DNA of 64,000 bases from Sorex araneus (taxonomy: Eukaryota > Chordata > Mammalia > Eulipotyphla > Soricidae): contig NC_073303.1 of NCBI RefSeq assembly GCF_027595985.1, positions 324,813,679 through 324,877,678 on the forward strand, in the 5' to 3' direction. The translations under genes were made by a program, and so were the position numbers. Numbering within the stretch: position 1 is the first letter of the stretch; each line of letters begins with the position of its first letter. The notes under the pieces were generated by a model. That model saw only the letters and a list, made by a program, of their open reading frames with translations, did no database searches and had not been told where the DNA came from. This document shows, in pieces, positions 24,265-36,539 of the stretch.

Positions 24265-24438
24265 GGTTTGGTTTGGTTTTTCGGGTCATACTCAGCAAGG
24301 CTCAGGGTTTACTCCTGGCTCTTCACTCAAGAATCACCCCTGGTGGTGCTCAGGGGACCATGTGGGATGCCAGGGATCGAACCTAGGTTGGCCACATGCA
24401 AGGCATAAAAGGCCTACCCACTGTATTGACATTCAGGC
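24265..24438 (-). mobile_element. Short tRNA-headed SINE
   Basis: Antisense: GGTTTGGTTTTTCGGGTCAT, TTACTCCTGGCTCTTCACTC and GGATCGAACCTAGGTTGGCC. Confidence 0.88.
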
Positions 24439-25309
24439 TCAAAGCCTGAGGGTTTTCTGGAAAAAGTGGGACACACAGCATCTATAGGTACCTAAGATTT
24501 CTGGTTGACTTCCATCATCTCTGGGCTCACAGGAGTTACTGACTGACTTAGAATGTTTACACTTACCCATGAGGTACTCAGAGCAGCCGAGTTCATCGAG
24601 ATGGTGGCTGTCAGGGCTGTGATGGGTGTGCAATGGAATTTATGGGGTGCAGAGTTTGAAAATCTGGGAAGATGAAAATATTCTGAAGATGGATGTATAC
24701 TTAAAATGGTTGAAATGATACATTTTGCATGTGTGTTTTATCACGATTTAAAGAGAAGTTTATCTTTAAATAAACTTTGAACTATGCTCTTTGAACCAAT
24801 GTCCTAACACTAGCATCCTATATATATGGTACGAGTGAATTGCAAATTTCACTCTAAGCATTTCAGCAACCAAACTCAAGCATTTTCCCTTGGAGACTGA
24901 GAGGCAAACCTGACTTATGAAGCAAAACACTTTGTTATAATGGCCATTTAAGTACTGACAATTAAAACCAATACCTATTACACGGTCATTTAAACGTGTG
25001 ACAATTTGCTAATGCTTTTATAAGCTAATGGGATCAGAAAGAGAAGGTGAGTCATGTTTAAACTGATATACACATATATAATTTTAAATGAGGGTAATAT
25101 CCGATAAATTGGTGTTTTATGGAATAGAGAAATAGCACGAGGCAGAGGAGGCCCCTGGGTGGATGGACAGAGCCACTCCTCCCCTCATTAAACCAGCAGA
25201 TGAGCTGTAGCACGGCATTCTCCATCGGGCTGGGCAGAGAGGAGCCTTTGGCCATACACACTCCATGGCCAGTGGGTTTCCTGGAATAGGGAAAGACTGC
25301 CACTAGCTT

Positions 25310-25735
25310 CCTTTTTTAAAAATTAAAAAAATTTTTTTTTTATGTATTGAATCACTGTGAGAACAGTCACAAAGCTTTCGGGTTTAAGTCTCAGTCATGA
25401 TCAAACACCCATCTCTTCACCAGTGCACATTTTCCACCACCAAGAACCCCAGTATACACCCCATCTCACCCCTCCCCTAGCCTATGTGGCAGATGATTTC
25501 CACTTTACTCTCTTTCTACTTTGATTACATTCAATGTTTCAACAAAAGACCCACCATTATTATCTGGAATTTTCCCCCAACAATCAGACCTGCTGAAAAG
25601 GCATCATTAAATCATTTGTTTTCTATTGTTGATTATGAAGAGTACACGATGTCGCACGGCAGCGTGATTTTGAAATTCTGATATTTCAATAATTACGTCT
25701 GGAGGGATTTCTGCCAAAAGCTGCTGGGTTCTGAG
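25310..25735 (-). mobile_element. L1 3'UTR fragment (variant subfamily), antisense
   Basis: The T-rich start, the motif TTGAATCACTGTGAGA and the CACCAGTGCACATTTTCCACC block are the complement of the L1 3' end. Beyond it the sequence matches the fragment at 44485-44940 (for example ACCTGCTGAAAAGG), not the full-length L1 at 16 kb, so these two share a distinct 3'UTR subfamily. The 5' limit is unclear and may extend to about 25.9 kb. Confidence 0.75.
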
Positions 25736-27267
25736 ACTCATTTGTGTGCCTCTGGGATCATGGCTTTTAAGGAGCTCAGTAAGTAGCCAAAGGAGTGGTT
25801 GGTGGGCAGGCTCTTGCGGGGGGAGGGGAGAAGGGCCAGTTCCATCCCCCATCCCGTGAGGCCCCAGTGTCACTAGCTTCCTTAACTTGCTAACCAGGTA
25901 GGGGTCAGTTGGGTCCAATCATCCCGCATGTGATGACGCAAAACCCCAACAAATAGCCCTTTTCTAGCAACTTCTTGGGAAATCACAGCTGCCTCCAAGC
26001 CCTGGATTCCTTGTGACCCCGCCCCATGGCTGAGGTGCCTGCAGTGGAGACTCCCTCCACGGCCACTGGCCCTGCATGCCTGACTCCCTCTTGGTTCTGA
26101 CTCTAAAGAATCCTAGAATGTTTCTCCTCTCACAAACACACACTAGTGGCAGGAGGAAGCCACTTGCTGTTCTTCATCAGCAGCCCCTGACTCTCAGGTG
26201 AGAGTGAGGAGTTCCCACCTGTCTGCCGCATGTGGGCCCTGAGAGCTCAGGAATGCACACCTGGGGTCCCCATCTCCATGTGGCACTGCTTCAGGGCGGC
26301 CTGGCAAACTGCAAAGTTTACCCTGTCATACACATGAACTCAGTCGTGGGGTTGGGTGAGAAAGGGCCCCCCAGTTGAACCCTTAGTCCTTCCTCCTCCA
26401 AGGGAGACACAAGATGGGGGTCCCGGAAGTCAGCACCTCTCTGGGCAAGAAGGGAGCTGCCAAGCCATCCAGCCCCTTGCCTGGGCCGTGCGGTGCTGCG
26501 TGCCGAGGGGACAGTGCTGATGGGCCAGGAGAAGAGTCTGTCCATCCCGCTACTTCTTCCAGGGGGTAGGGGGCCAGGTGGGGGACAGCCAAGCTCTGCT
26601 GTCTGCCTGCCTTGTCTTTGACCCTGCTCTGAGTGCTCCCGAGACTGGACATCCATGGGTATGGGGAGTCCAGGCAGAAACGTGAGTCTTCCCAGGCCAT
26701 TTGTCCCAGGCCTTGCTCCCAAGACTGCTCTGCGTACACAGCCCGTGGCAAGGCCCTGGCACTCCTCATGCCCACCCAGGCCCACTAGCACGTTTCTTCC
26801 TGCACCCGGGGCATTATCTGCAATGCTGTTTTCTCTCACATGGGAGTAAATGAAGGGGGGCTGTTCCGCAGAGGTGCTCTGAGGAGGCCTGCCAAGGCCT
26901 AGCAGACAAGACATCAGTGTTTCCAGTAAGCGTGGAAAGGTGGGGAAGCAGGACCCCCACATGTTTCCCAGAAACCTGTCAGCTGTGAATCGGTGCATGA
27001 GGTGGTGGAGAGGTGGGAATGAAGGTGGGAAGCAAGAGAGACCGGACCAGCTGCGAAGCTGATTTCCAGTGCGGACATTCTTGCCAGGCAGAAGGCGGTC
27101 TCTTCCAGTTCCTCCATTCTCCTTCACCCATCCCAAGGTCAGTTTCTGCACCTGCTCAATGCAGCTCATCAAACCAGCCTGGGCAGGGGAGCGGGAGGTG
27201 TCTGTCTCCCAGCATGGGGAAGACAAATGGCCCCAGGTTCAATCTTTTGTGTGCCAGGAATAAGGGA
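25736..27267. other. Unassigned GC-rich sequence
   Basis: Long minus-strand frame 26318-27226 (302 residues) has no recognisable domain, low-complexity composition and no splice or promoter support; overlapping frames are similarly open, as expected for GC-rich sequence. Confidence 0.45.
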
Positions 27268-27281
27268 CAATGTTCAGATAC

Positions 27282-27524
27282 TGTAGCACTGTCATCCTGT
27301 TGTTCATCGATTTGCTCGAGCGGGCACCAGTAGCGTCTCCATTGTGAGACTTCTTGCTACTGTTTTTGGCAGATTGAATATGCCACGGGTAGCTTGCCAG
27401 GCTCTACCATGTGGGCGGGATACTCTCGGTAGCTTGCCGGGCTCCCTGAGACGGACGGAGGAATCGAAACTGGGTTGGCTGCTTGCAAGGCAAACGCCCT
27501 ATCTGCTGTGCTGTCACTCCAGCC
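27282..27524 (-). mobile_element. SOR-type SINE with 14-bp TSD
   Basis: Complete antisense copy from TGTAGCACTGTCATCC to the tRNA-like head complement (GTGCTGTCACTCCAGCC). An exact 14-nt TSD CAATGTTCAGATAC lies at 27268-27281 and 27525-27538. Confidence 0.93.
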
Positions 27525-27538
27525 CAATGTTCAGATAC

Positions 27539-29106
27539 ACTCTTAGTTACTGTTAGCAGGTATAATTGCATCTTCACTCAAACACAGGGCTCAGGGCATC
27601 TCTCACTGTTGCTTTCATGAGTCTGTAGCCTCTGTGGATGGCCCAGCAGAGCTGCCGCTGCCCAGACAGGGCTTTCTGTCCTTGACCAGCACAGCCTGCT
27701 GCTCTGACTGAGCCTACAACCTGGTGGGCCCAGCGCATGCATGGAAACCAGGAAGAGCCAATATCCACGCTGCGGCACTGCCCAGGTATGCAGTGAGACA
27801 GGAACAGATCCTGCTGCCCCGCTGCCTGACGGAGTCGCCTGGATCTAGGCCACCAGTTGATTCCATCCACCTGCGAATATTTTGGTTTCACCATTCTTTA
27901 CCTGGGATACGGTCCCTGTATTTTGTATTTGGGTGACTCTGCACACTCACCAGACCTTCTTCCAATGACATTGCAGCCATTCCTGCATGCTTGTGGGAAA
28001 AAAAGACGAGACCCTGCTTTGGGGAAGGTGGGCAGTGGGCAGTGCTACTCAGGCAGTACCCTTCTGACTGTGACCAGTTTGACTTCATTTCCACAGTGGG
28101 GGGAGGATTTGGAGTAGACATCCCCCCAACTTTGGATACTTAGGTTATTTTCCCATCTTCCTGAAGGTGTGAAAAAAGCAATCAGGAGAAACTTTGCCTT
28201 GAATTTTGAAGGCAGGCAGTAGGTTTCTCACTTTCAGTGCTGTACATCGCATGAGTGATTCAACACGATTACAAAATAAGCTTTGGATGGAAGAGTTTCC
28301 CCCACTGTGGTCTCATGGGAAGGTTCTGACCACAGTTAAGACTGTGATATTTCACATGTTAGGTGTATTAAATGCATTTTCAACTGATGATATTTTTAAC
28401 TTAATATGGGTTTCCTGAGATGTCACTCTGTGGAAAGTCTAGAAAGATTGCTATAGTCTCTGTTGCTCTGAAGAAGGGAAACTGGAGTGAATTGCTATCT
28501 AGTCCTTTTTCCAATTACATTTGTGAAGTGCCCAGTGACACTGAATTTCTAAGATCATGTGACTACCAGAGCAGGTTGAGAGACTGACCCCATTTCTCTA
28601 AGAGAAAGGGGATTGAATGCATCTCAGTGACCTCCTTCCCTGCACACAGGCCACCGGGTTAAAAAGCCTCCCTTCAGGCTCTTCTCTGATTGAATGAGTT
28701 CCAACTCAGCACTAGCAGAGTCACAAGGGCTGTGAAGTTCATGGCAGGGTCAGAGACATGGGTGGGTCTCAGCACTTTCTTGTCAGAGGCCTCCTCACGG
28801 TTCCCAAGGAGAGGCAGCATGGAGAGCAGGCCCTGTGGGGAGGGACAGGATTTGTCATAAGCACCATTATCCAGTCTATTTTGGGCTGATGTTCACACAG
28901 GCTGCCGGATGCAGATGTCTGTGAAGGATGAGGTCCCACCGAGACCCAGGGAGAGCCTCGGGGACGCTACAGGCTGGGAGGAGCTGGAAGCATCCAGAAT
29001 TGGTCAGGAGGGCTGGAAGTTTTACATAAGCAAATGTTCCATTCCAGTTCTGTGAGTCGTCTGCCTGGAATGCCCCATGCTGCTCTGGAGAAGAATAGAG
29101 ACTGAG
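27539..29106. other. Unassigned unique sequence
   Basis: No repeat or exon recognised. Confidence 0.4.
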
Positions 29107-29119
29107 CCACTTCGTGTCC

Positions 29120-29372
29120 GTCCTGTAGCACTGTAGCACTGTCATCCCATTGTTCATTGATTTGCTCGAGCGGGCACCAGTAACGTCTCCATTGTGAGAC
29201 TTGTTGTTACTGTTTTTGGCATATCGAATATGCCATAGGTAGCTTGCCAGGCTTTGCCGTGCGGGCAGATACTCTCGGTAGCTTGCTGAGCTCTCCGAGA
29301 GGGGTGGAGGAATTGAACCCAGGTCGGCGGCATGTAAGGCAAATGCCCTATCCACTGTGCTATGGCTCCAGT
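29120..29372 (-). mobile_element. SOR-type SINE with 13-bp TSD
   Basis: Complete antisense copy. Flanks CCACTTCGTGTCC (29107-29119) and CCACTTCATGTCC (29373-29385) are a TSD with one difference. The tail carries a short repeated CACTGTAG unit. Confidence 0.92.
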
Positions 29373-29609
29373 CCACTTCATGTCCTACAGAAGCAAATCT
29401 AATCCTCTCAACAGTTATATGCAGAGAGGAGATCCAAGGCCACGTGTGTCATTCTGAGCCCTGGGGTCACTACAAGGGCAATGACACTGAAACCAGGGGC
29501 CCAGAACTGAGGGTGGCAGGGAGATGACTTCACCCATGCAAGAGGGGAGGGAGAGCCAGGCATGCACCAGAAACTGCAAGAAGCATTTGCTTGCCCTGAA
29601 AAGCAAAAA

Positions 29610-30560
29610 GGAAAGTGCTTTTATTTTATATTGTAGTGGTAAAATTTATGTATGACAAAGTTGACCACTCTATTTTATTACACAGGGCAAATGTACCTTT
29701 TCATCGTGTGCTACTATCACTACCACCAGCCCCTGAATGTCTTTGTCTTCTCCACCAGGAAGTCTGCAGACACCAAACAGTAGCTGTCTTCTCCCTCCCC
29801 CCGGCCTCTCGTTCTTCTCATGGTCCCTGTGGATATGACCACGTTCAGCCTCTCCTGTGTATACAAACACATACTCTTTCCCTTTGTGACTGGTTTATTT
29901 TCCTCGGCATAAAATATTAAAAAAATTTTTTTTCTTATTGACTCACTGTGAGATAGACCCTTACAAAGCTGTTCATGATTAGGTTTCAGTCATACAGTGT
30001 TCCAACACCCATCCCTCCACCAGTGTACATTTCCCAGCACCAGTGTCCCCAGGTTCCTTCCCATCACCCCCACCCCCACTCCTTGCTTGCTTTGTAGGTG
30101 CTTTTCTTCCCTCCCCCTTCCTTTTGGGCATTACAGTTTGCACTTCAGATACCGAAAGGTTACAAGGCATATCCCTTTACCTACTTTTAACACTCAGTGC
30201 TTGTCCAACATGATCAATTCCAGCTATTATTGTTATACTGTTCCCTTCTCTATCTTAAAATATTTCATTTTAAGACTGAATAATAGCCTACTGCGTAGAT
30301 CATTCATCCAGAGATGCTTTGGTTTATAGACAGGGGTACACATGTCAGTTTGGTCCCTATTTTTAGGTAAACACCCAGTAAGGGTTGCTGGACCATTAGT
30401 AATTACGTATTTAAAATTTCAAGGACCCACCATAGTGTTTTCACAATATTTGTGGAAATTTGTGTCTTATTTGTATTAGGCACCCACTGACATTGGACCA
30501 GGGATCCACTCTCCTCCCATTCTTGACATACTTATTATTTGCTGTTGTTTTTTAAGTAAC
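29610..30560 (-). mobile_element. Ancient L1 relic split by a younger L1
   Basis: 29610-29909 (GTGGTAAAATTTATGTATGA, TTTGTGACTGGTTTATTTTC) and 30265-30560 (CTGAATAATAGCCTACTGCG, GTAAACACCCAGTAAGGG) are successive antisense parts of an old L1M-type 3' end, separated by the L1 at 29919-30255. Confidence 0.7.
29919..30255 (-). mobile_element. L1 3'UTR fragment, antisense, inserted in an older L1
   Basis: Complement of the L1 tail and 3'UTR (ATTGACTCACTGTGAGATAG, CACCAGTGTACATTTCCCA). A 9-nt repeat TAAAATATT at 29910-29918 and 30256-30264 fits a TSD. Ancient L1 sequence lies on both sides. Confidence 0.8.
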
Positions 30561-31939
30561 AGATATCCAGTTGGGAATGAAGAAAGTTTTAAAATGTTGA
30601 AATTGGGCAATGATGAAAGGCCTTTAGATATCTGAAATCCAGCTGAAATCACCCACGACTGCTGTGTGTTCCCAGAGGAGCACTGTGTGCTGCTGCTTCT
30701 CCCACCGAAGGTGAAAGCAGAATCGGGTGAAGGGCAAGGGTGGAGCTGTCACAGGCACTGGAGGAAGCAACTAAACAAGGAGGAATAATTGCCTGTGCTA
30801 AGGTTTGATCAGCAGCTAAAAAGCGTCATTCCTAGTGCTTTTCTATTCATGATAATGATGATGATGATAACGGCAACAACAGACAACCTTTAAGATCTTA
30901 CTTCTTACTTTGTTATAAACTTATTTGGTTTATGCTCCATTTTCAGAAAAACAAACAAACACAATTACTCAGAGCCCCACGCTGGAAAATCTATTTTTTT
31001 TAAGGATCAAACAGAAAGCACCCTAAATCGTACCCAAGGCCACGTAACCATCTCTGGGGATCATTTTGGTGCTCTCTGTAGGGAAACATTGTAATCTCAG
31101 TTGGATTTCATTTCACTTTCGCAGTATTCCCATTTTAGAGATGAATTCAGAGTGTCACAACTAGTTAGTAAGGGTGCTGAGGCTTGAACTTGAGCCTGGC
31201 CCTTAACTGCATGGATCAGTGGAAATCTATACACACCACTGAGCAAGGCTACTATTTGCTCCAAATGCTTTCTAGCAGCGGGTTTAATCTAGCGCAGGAC
31301 ATCACTAAGCTATCCAAGACCCTCCCACCCCACTGAAGACTGTTTCCATGCTAAGTTGTGTCTATGGATCCCTCTGGGGTAGTGGGTAGTAGGGTTAAGA
31401 AGTAAAAAGCAGCTAAGAGTAATAGATGGCTTGTTCTCAGTGAGCAGCAAAGGCAGGATAAGTCATGGAATAAGATGATATGCTAGTTTACTCTCTGAGC
31501 TTCCTGGAAGGAATTGATAAAACCCTTAAAAATTCCTGAGAGATCAGAATATCTTTGTTATTTATGAACCATCTGTTTTACTCCCGAGTTTAAACTAAAG
31601 GGGGCTTCACTCTGAGCTTCTAGATAGCAACAGGATGGAGATCAACCCCCAGAAAGACCAAACATGACGTTAGTGAGTTGGAACTCTGAACCAGCACGAG
31701 TGCGAGGAGTGATGCAGGGATAGACCTCTGAACTGGAGACTGAGCTCAATCGCCAGGGCCAATGACTTAATCAATAATATCTTTGATTGTAAATCCAAAT
31801 AGAAATTCTGGATCCAGGTTCAGTGGAGTTTCGCACTGATAAACACACTGATGTGCTGGGAGGGTGATTGTGCTAACTCCATGGAGAGAAAAAATAGAAA
31901 CGTTTTAGGACTCTCAGACCTCAGATGAAGGTCTCTTTC
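30561..31939. other. Unassigned sequence with one MIR
   Basis: Apart from MIR at 31.1 kb nothing is recognised. Confidence 0.4.
31110..31210 (-). mobile_element. MIR relic
   Basis: CCCATTTTAGAGATGAATTC, ACTAGTTAGTAAGGGTG and GAGGCTTGAACTTGAGCC match the MIR complement. Confidence 0.65.
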
Positions 31940-32685
31940 CCTTTTTTAAAAAAAATTTATTGAATCACCATGAGATAGTTAAAAGCTTTCATGTCTGAGT
32001 TATAATCACACAATGATCAAACACCCATCCCTCTACCAGTGCACATTCCCCACCATCAATATCCCCAGTATACCCCCCCTTTCCCCCCCTTTCCCTGCCT
32101 CCATGGCAGACAATATTCCCCATACTCTCTCTCTACTTTTGGGCATTATGGTTTGCAACACAGACACTGAGAGGTCATCATGTTTGGTCCATTATCTACT
32201 TTCAGCATGCATCTCCCATCCCGACCGGTTCCTCCAGCCATCATTTTCTTAGTGATCCCTTCTCTATTTTAGCTGCCTTCCCCGCTCCGCTCATGAAGCA
32301 GGCTTCCAGCTATGGGGCAATTCTCCTGGCCCTTGTATCTAGTGTCCTTGGGTGTCAGCCTCATGTGATGTTATTCTATAAACCACAAATGAGTGCAGTC
32401 CTTCTAAGTCTGTCCCTCTCTTTCTGACTCATTTCACTTAGCATGATACCCTCCATGTCTGTCCATTTATAAGCAAATTTCATGACTTCATCTCTCCTAA
32501 CAGATCATAGTATTCCATTGTGTATATGTGCCAAAGTTTCTTTAACCAGTCATCTGTTCTACAGCAGTTGGGTTGTTTCCAGATTTTGGCTATTGTGAAC
32601 CATGCTGCAATGAACATACAGGTATACATGTCATTTCTACTGTGCTTCTTTGCATCCTCGGGATATATTACCAGAAATGGTATAA
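31940..32685 (-). mobile_element. L1 3' fragment, antisense
   Basis: T-rich start, the 3'UTR complement (31965-32390) and the ORF2 C-terminal complement (CATAGTATTCCATTGTGTATATG near 32510 and TTGGCTATTGTGAACCATGC near 32585) follow in order. It stops near 32685 at the PLLGIYPR region. No clear TSD was seen. Confidence 0.82.
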
Positions 32686-33469
32686 TAAATCATTTTTGTA
32701 CCTGATCAAAGGGGAAGGAGTCATGGCAATCCTTAAATTTATAGCCACGTGGTCAGGGTGCAGGTGATCTGGGGGACCTATGAACTGGGGGGTGACATCT
32801 GAAGTCAGGATACCATTATGGGATTGAAAACTGAGCCTTTCTCTTATGGGGCTCCGTGCCAAGCTCAGTGGTCAGTGCCAGAATGGAATTGCAGTGGCCC
32901 ATGGTCTTACATTTGTGGGTTAATTGAAGCTTGGAGTAAAGTCTCTCCTGTTCCTAGTTTTACAGCTTGAATGAACTGTGCCAGGCAGGCCCTGGAGAAA
33001 GGTCAGAGCCACAGGACAGTGAACAGGATGGTTGGTTGGTTCCTGCTAACTTTTCAGGGTGCTATTATGCAGTACAAGTTCTTTCAATTCTTTCTGCTTT
33101 TGGAGATTAGGTCAGTACAGGGAAGTTTTCTAGACAGCAATAGGTGCGGCAATGAGGGGAAGTGAGACTCCAGATTTTTGGAATACACTCCAAGTCTGTA
33201 GCACCACAGCCTGTTCAGACCTAAAGAAACTGGATCTTCTGAGATGTCACTGACATTAAAGCATATTAATAGTTTCAGGTGTGCAACCCAATGAGTCAAT
33301 AGGTATGTAATTTTTAAAATAATCACAGCATAAGCCTAGCTAACAGTTGTTACCCTGTAGAATTATAATTTTCCCCTTGTAGTGAGAAATTTTAAGATCT
33401 TGGAAACTTCTTTTAATACCATGTTATATATTATATCCTAGGACTTATTTATTTTGAAAGTGGATATTT
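32686..33469. other. Unassigned sequence
   Basis: Nothing recognised. Confidence 0.4.
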
Positions 33470-33969
33470 GTATTTTTTGAGAAACATTTTCCACTTTTCC
33501 CACCCTCCGACCCCATCTTTAGAAACCATTAATTACTCCTGTGAGATTGACTTCATTTATTAACTATTCCACATGTGAGATCACACAGTATTTGCTTTTG
33601 TCTGATTTATTTCATTTATCTCCACCTGTGCCACAAATGGTGGGGAATCCTCCTTAACAATGGCTGGCTTGTAGATACATACACACACATATGTCACTGT
33701 CTCTTTATTAATTTCTCCATTAGTGAATATTTAGGTTTAATTGACATCCAAGGTATTGTAAATAACGCAGGTTAAAATATGAGAATGTTGCTATCTTCTT
33801 GAGTTAATGCTTTTATTTCCTTTAGATAAATGTGGGGAGTTGAACTGCTTGACATATGCTAATTCTTTTTTTAATTTCTTAAGTAATTCCTTACTGTTTT
33901 CCACGGTAACTACATCAATTTACTCCCTAACCACAGCCCATAAGCTTGGACTTTCTCCACACTTTTGCT

Positions 33970-34249
33970 GTCACTGTCACTGTCATCCCATTGGTCATTG
34001 ATTTGCTTGAGCAGGCATCAGTGACGTCTCCATTGTGAGACTTGTTGCTACTGTTTTTGGCATATTGAATATGAGACTTGTTGCTACTGTTTTTGGCATA
34101 TTGAATACGCCACGGGTAGCTTGCCAGGCTCTGCCTGTGGGCGAGATACTCTCGGTAGCTTGCTGGGCTCTCTGAGAGGGAAGGAGGACTCGAACCCGGG
34201 TCGGCCGCATGCAAGGCGAATGCACTACCCACTGTGCTATCGCTCCAGC
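33970..34249 (-). mobile_element. SOR-type SINE with 36-bp internal tandem duplication and TSD
   Basis: Antisense copy inserted in an ancient L1. The TSD is CCACACTTTTGCT (33957-33969) and CCACACTCTTGCT (34250-34262), one mismatch. It is about 36 nt longer than its relatives because of a tandem duplication at 34036-34107. Confidence 0.93.
34036..34107. repeat. 36-bp tandem duplication inside SOR SINE
   Basis: Two adjacent copies of a 36-nt unit starting TGAGACTTGTTGCTACTG (34036-34071 and 34072-34107) are near identical, so the duplication is young or gene-converted. Confidence 0.92.
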
Positions 34250-34654
34250 CCACACTCTTGCTAACATTTGTTATTTTGTGTTTGTTATAATAGCCATCCT
34301 AACAGACATGAGATGATACCTCACAGGGGGTGGAACTTAATTTTAAAATGAAAAGAAAATTGTGTTGGCCGTTGTTCTAAGGCGGAAAAGACCTTTAAAA
34401 ACTTTCAATCTTTTCTCCAAGCCTCTGCACAACCACTGGCATTTCCCCAATTCCTCACTGGCCTTCTTTTGGCTCCGTGATGTATTCCCGAGGGTTCTTC
34501 TGAAGATGGTTTGGGCTTCTCTTTCCCTGACAACCTCATGGGCCTCACATTCTGAATAAAAGTTATGCCATGTCATAAGGCCCATCTGTGAAGTGTTCTC
34601 CATGGCATCGTTTATTGATTTCTGAGACTATTTAACTGCTTTCCTAATTAGACT

Positions 34655-34768
34655 TTATTGAGTGTAGAAGAAACTGGGCTTGGATGCTCATCGTTGTATC
34701 CCCAGTGCTACCCAGAGCTGAGTTGCAACATATAAATGTTAGTGGATGGATAAAGCAGTGATGGAATG
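34655..34768 (+). mobile_element. L2 3'-end relic
   Basis: GTATCCCCAGTGCTACCCAG followed by CATATAAATGTTAGTGGATGGATA resembles the mammalian L2 3' terminus. Confidence 0.5.
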
Positions 34769-35109
34769 ATTCTCACTTAGGCAACATTCAAGGGAAGTTG
34801 AAAAAATAAGTTTATTCAGGCTATGGTCTGCTATTAAAATGTATTCAAGAGTCACAAAGATAGCTTATACCTAGGATGCATGAGGCCGAGGGGTTGACCA
34901 CTGTATGGCCCTCTGAGCAGTACTGGACATGGCCCCAGTGGCTCCTAAAACAGAGGCCTGAGTACCAAAGTTTCTGGATCACACCTCTAGTTTTAGCATC
35001 TCTGGGAGTGAACCTGCAGTGCCCCTCAGCCCCCAGCCCCAACCAACTGTGACCCCTATTAAAAATACATTTTGCCAGTTTGTTGTTAAGTTTAAGGGAC
35101 AGAAAACAA

Positions 35110-35770
35110 CCCACATGTGGGTGAGGATGTGAATAAAATAAATTGGAGCTTGTGTGTTACTGGAGAGAATGTAAACTGTTGCAGCTGCCTTAGTAAACAG
35201 TTGTTCCTTACAAAATTAAATACAGACATATGGTCCAACAATTCTACTTCTGGGTATTATCAAAGAGAGTTGGCAGCAGAGCCCAATCACATATTGATAG
35301 ACTGGGCTCATAGCAGTATATCCACAGAAAGGCAGAAACAACACAAGTGTCCATCCCGGACAAAATGGATAAACAGAACATGGTAACTACATATGCTGAG
35401 ATGTTAGGTTTAAGAAGAAAGGAAATTCTAAAACGGGTGAATCAGAAGGCAGTTTGTGAAGCGCAATAACTCAGCCACCAAAGGACCAGGGCTACATGGC
35501 TTCCCTGTCGGTGAGACTCCGAGAGAGTGAAGCAAGAGGAAAAGCATATAGAAGGTGCTGTCCAGGGCTGGGTGTGGGGAGTGGGGAGTTAGTGCTTAAT
35601 GAGTCGAGAGTTTCAGTTTAGGAAGTTGAGAAAGTTCTGGAAACGTATAAAGGTGATACTCAACAATGGTGATCTGCTTAATTTTCCTGACCTGTGCAGA
35701 TAAAAAAGGGTAAAATGGCAAATTTGATGTCATGTATATTTTATCACCAAATATACACAAGGAACCAAGT
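35110..35770 (+). mobile_element. Ancient L1 relic, 3' end
   Basis: Sense: GAATGTAAACTGTTGCAGCT, CAACAATTCTACTTCTGGGT, AACACAAGTGTCCATCCCGG and the 3' end ATGTCATGTATATTTTATCA. Confidence 0.7.
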
Positions 35771-35815
35771 CTTGATTTTTACCTAGAGCAAAATCTGCTC
35801 AAAGCATTAGAGAAA

Positions 35816-35997
35816 TGAGGGTTGGAGCAATGGTCCAGAGGGGAAGGTGCGTGCTTTGCAGGCAGCTGAAAGGTTTGGTCCCTGGCACCACATCCAGTTG
35901 CCTGAGCATCAGAAGTGATGCCTGAACGCAGAGTCAGGAGGAAGTCCTGAGCACCGCCAGATCCAGCCTCCAAACTAAATAAAATAAAATAAAGCAC
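35816..35997 (+). mobile_element. Short-type SINE
   Basis: Sense: GGTTGGAGCAATGGTCCAGA, GTCCCTGGCACCACATCC and an AAATAAAATAAAATAA tail. Confidence 0.78.
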
Positions 35998-36149
35998 AGC
36001 TGTGTGCATCATGGTCCTCTCACTTATGTAAATGGGCCTGAGGTGATTCCCTGGAACAGTGAGTAAACCTCACTCAGCCTCCTCCTTTATTAGTTCAGGA
36101 AACTTGAAACCATCGGTGAAAGCATTCTTTCTGACTCCAAACTTTCAGG

Positions 36150-36312
36150 ACTGAAGTGGCAGTGTGGCAAAGAAGGTGTGGGCCTTGTGTGTGGTCAACC
36201 TGCATTTGATTCCCCGCACTCCCTATGGTAGGGTCCCTGAGCAGAGAAACAGGATGAAACCCTGAACACTTCTGAGTGTGTCCCCAAACTAAAGACCAAA
36301 CCTAAATTAAAA
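36150..36312 (+). mobile_element. Short-type SINE (diverged)
   Basis: Sense: TTTGATTCCCCGCACTCCCT, ATGGTAGGGTCCCTGAGCAG and TGTGTCCCCAAACTAAA. Confidence 0.65.
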
Positions 36313-36343
36313 ACTACCTTTCTAAACTCAATTTATGGTATCG

Positions 36344-36520
36344 TTTTTGTTTTGTTTTGTTTTGTTTTTATGTTTGGCTATACCTGGAGGTGCTTGGGAC
36401 TTATTCCTGGCCCTGTGCTGAGGGTTGGCTCCTGCCAGGATTCAGAGAACATAATGGGGTTCTAGGAATTGAATCTGGATCAACCACATGCAACGCAAAT
36501 CTCTCTCCAGATCCTTGCAC
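36344..36520 (-). mobile_element. Short-type SINE (diverged)
   Basis: Antisense: TTGTTTTTATGTTTGGCTAT, TATTCCTGGCCCTGTGCTGA and GAATTGAATCTGGATCAACC. Confidence 0.68.
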
Positions 36521-36539
36521 TCCCAATTTAATTTTATTT

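Larger units (their letters stand above)
33470..34335 (-). mobile_element. Ancient L1 relic split by SOR SINE
   Basis: 33480-33956 and 34263-34335 are antisense ORF2/3' region of an old L1 (TATTTCATTTATCTCCACCT, GATAAATGTGGGGAGTTG, AGCCATCCTAACAGACATGA) around the SOR element. Confidence 0.7.

Noticed and set aside
28876-29376. 166-residue minus-strand frame with SLSESSASYREYLPAR
   Set aside because: The recognisable part is translated SOR SINE; the same peptide appears at other SOR copies (for example 33927-34253).
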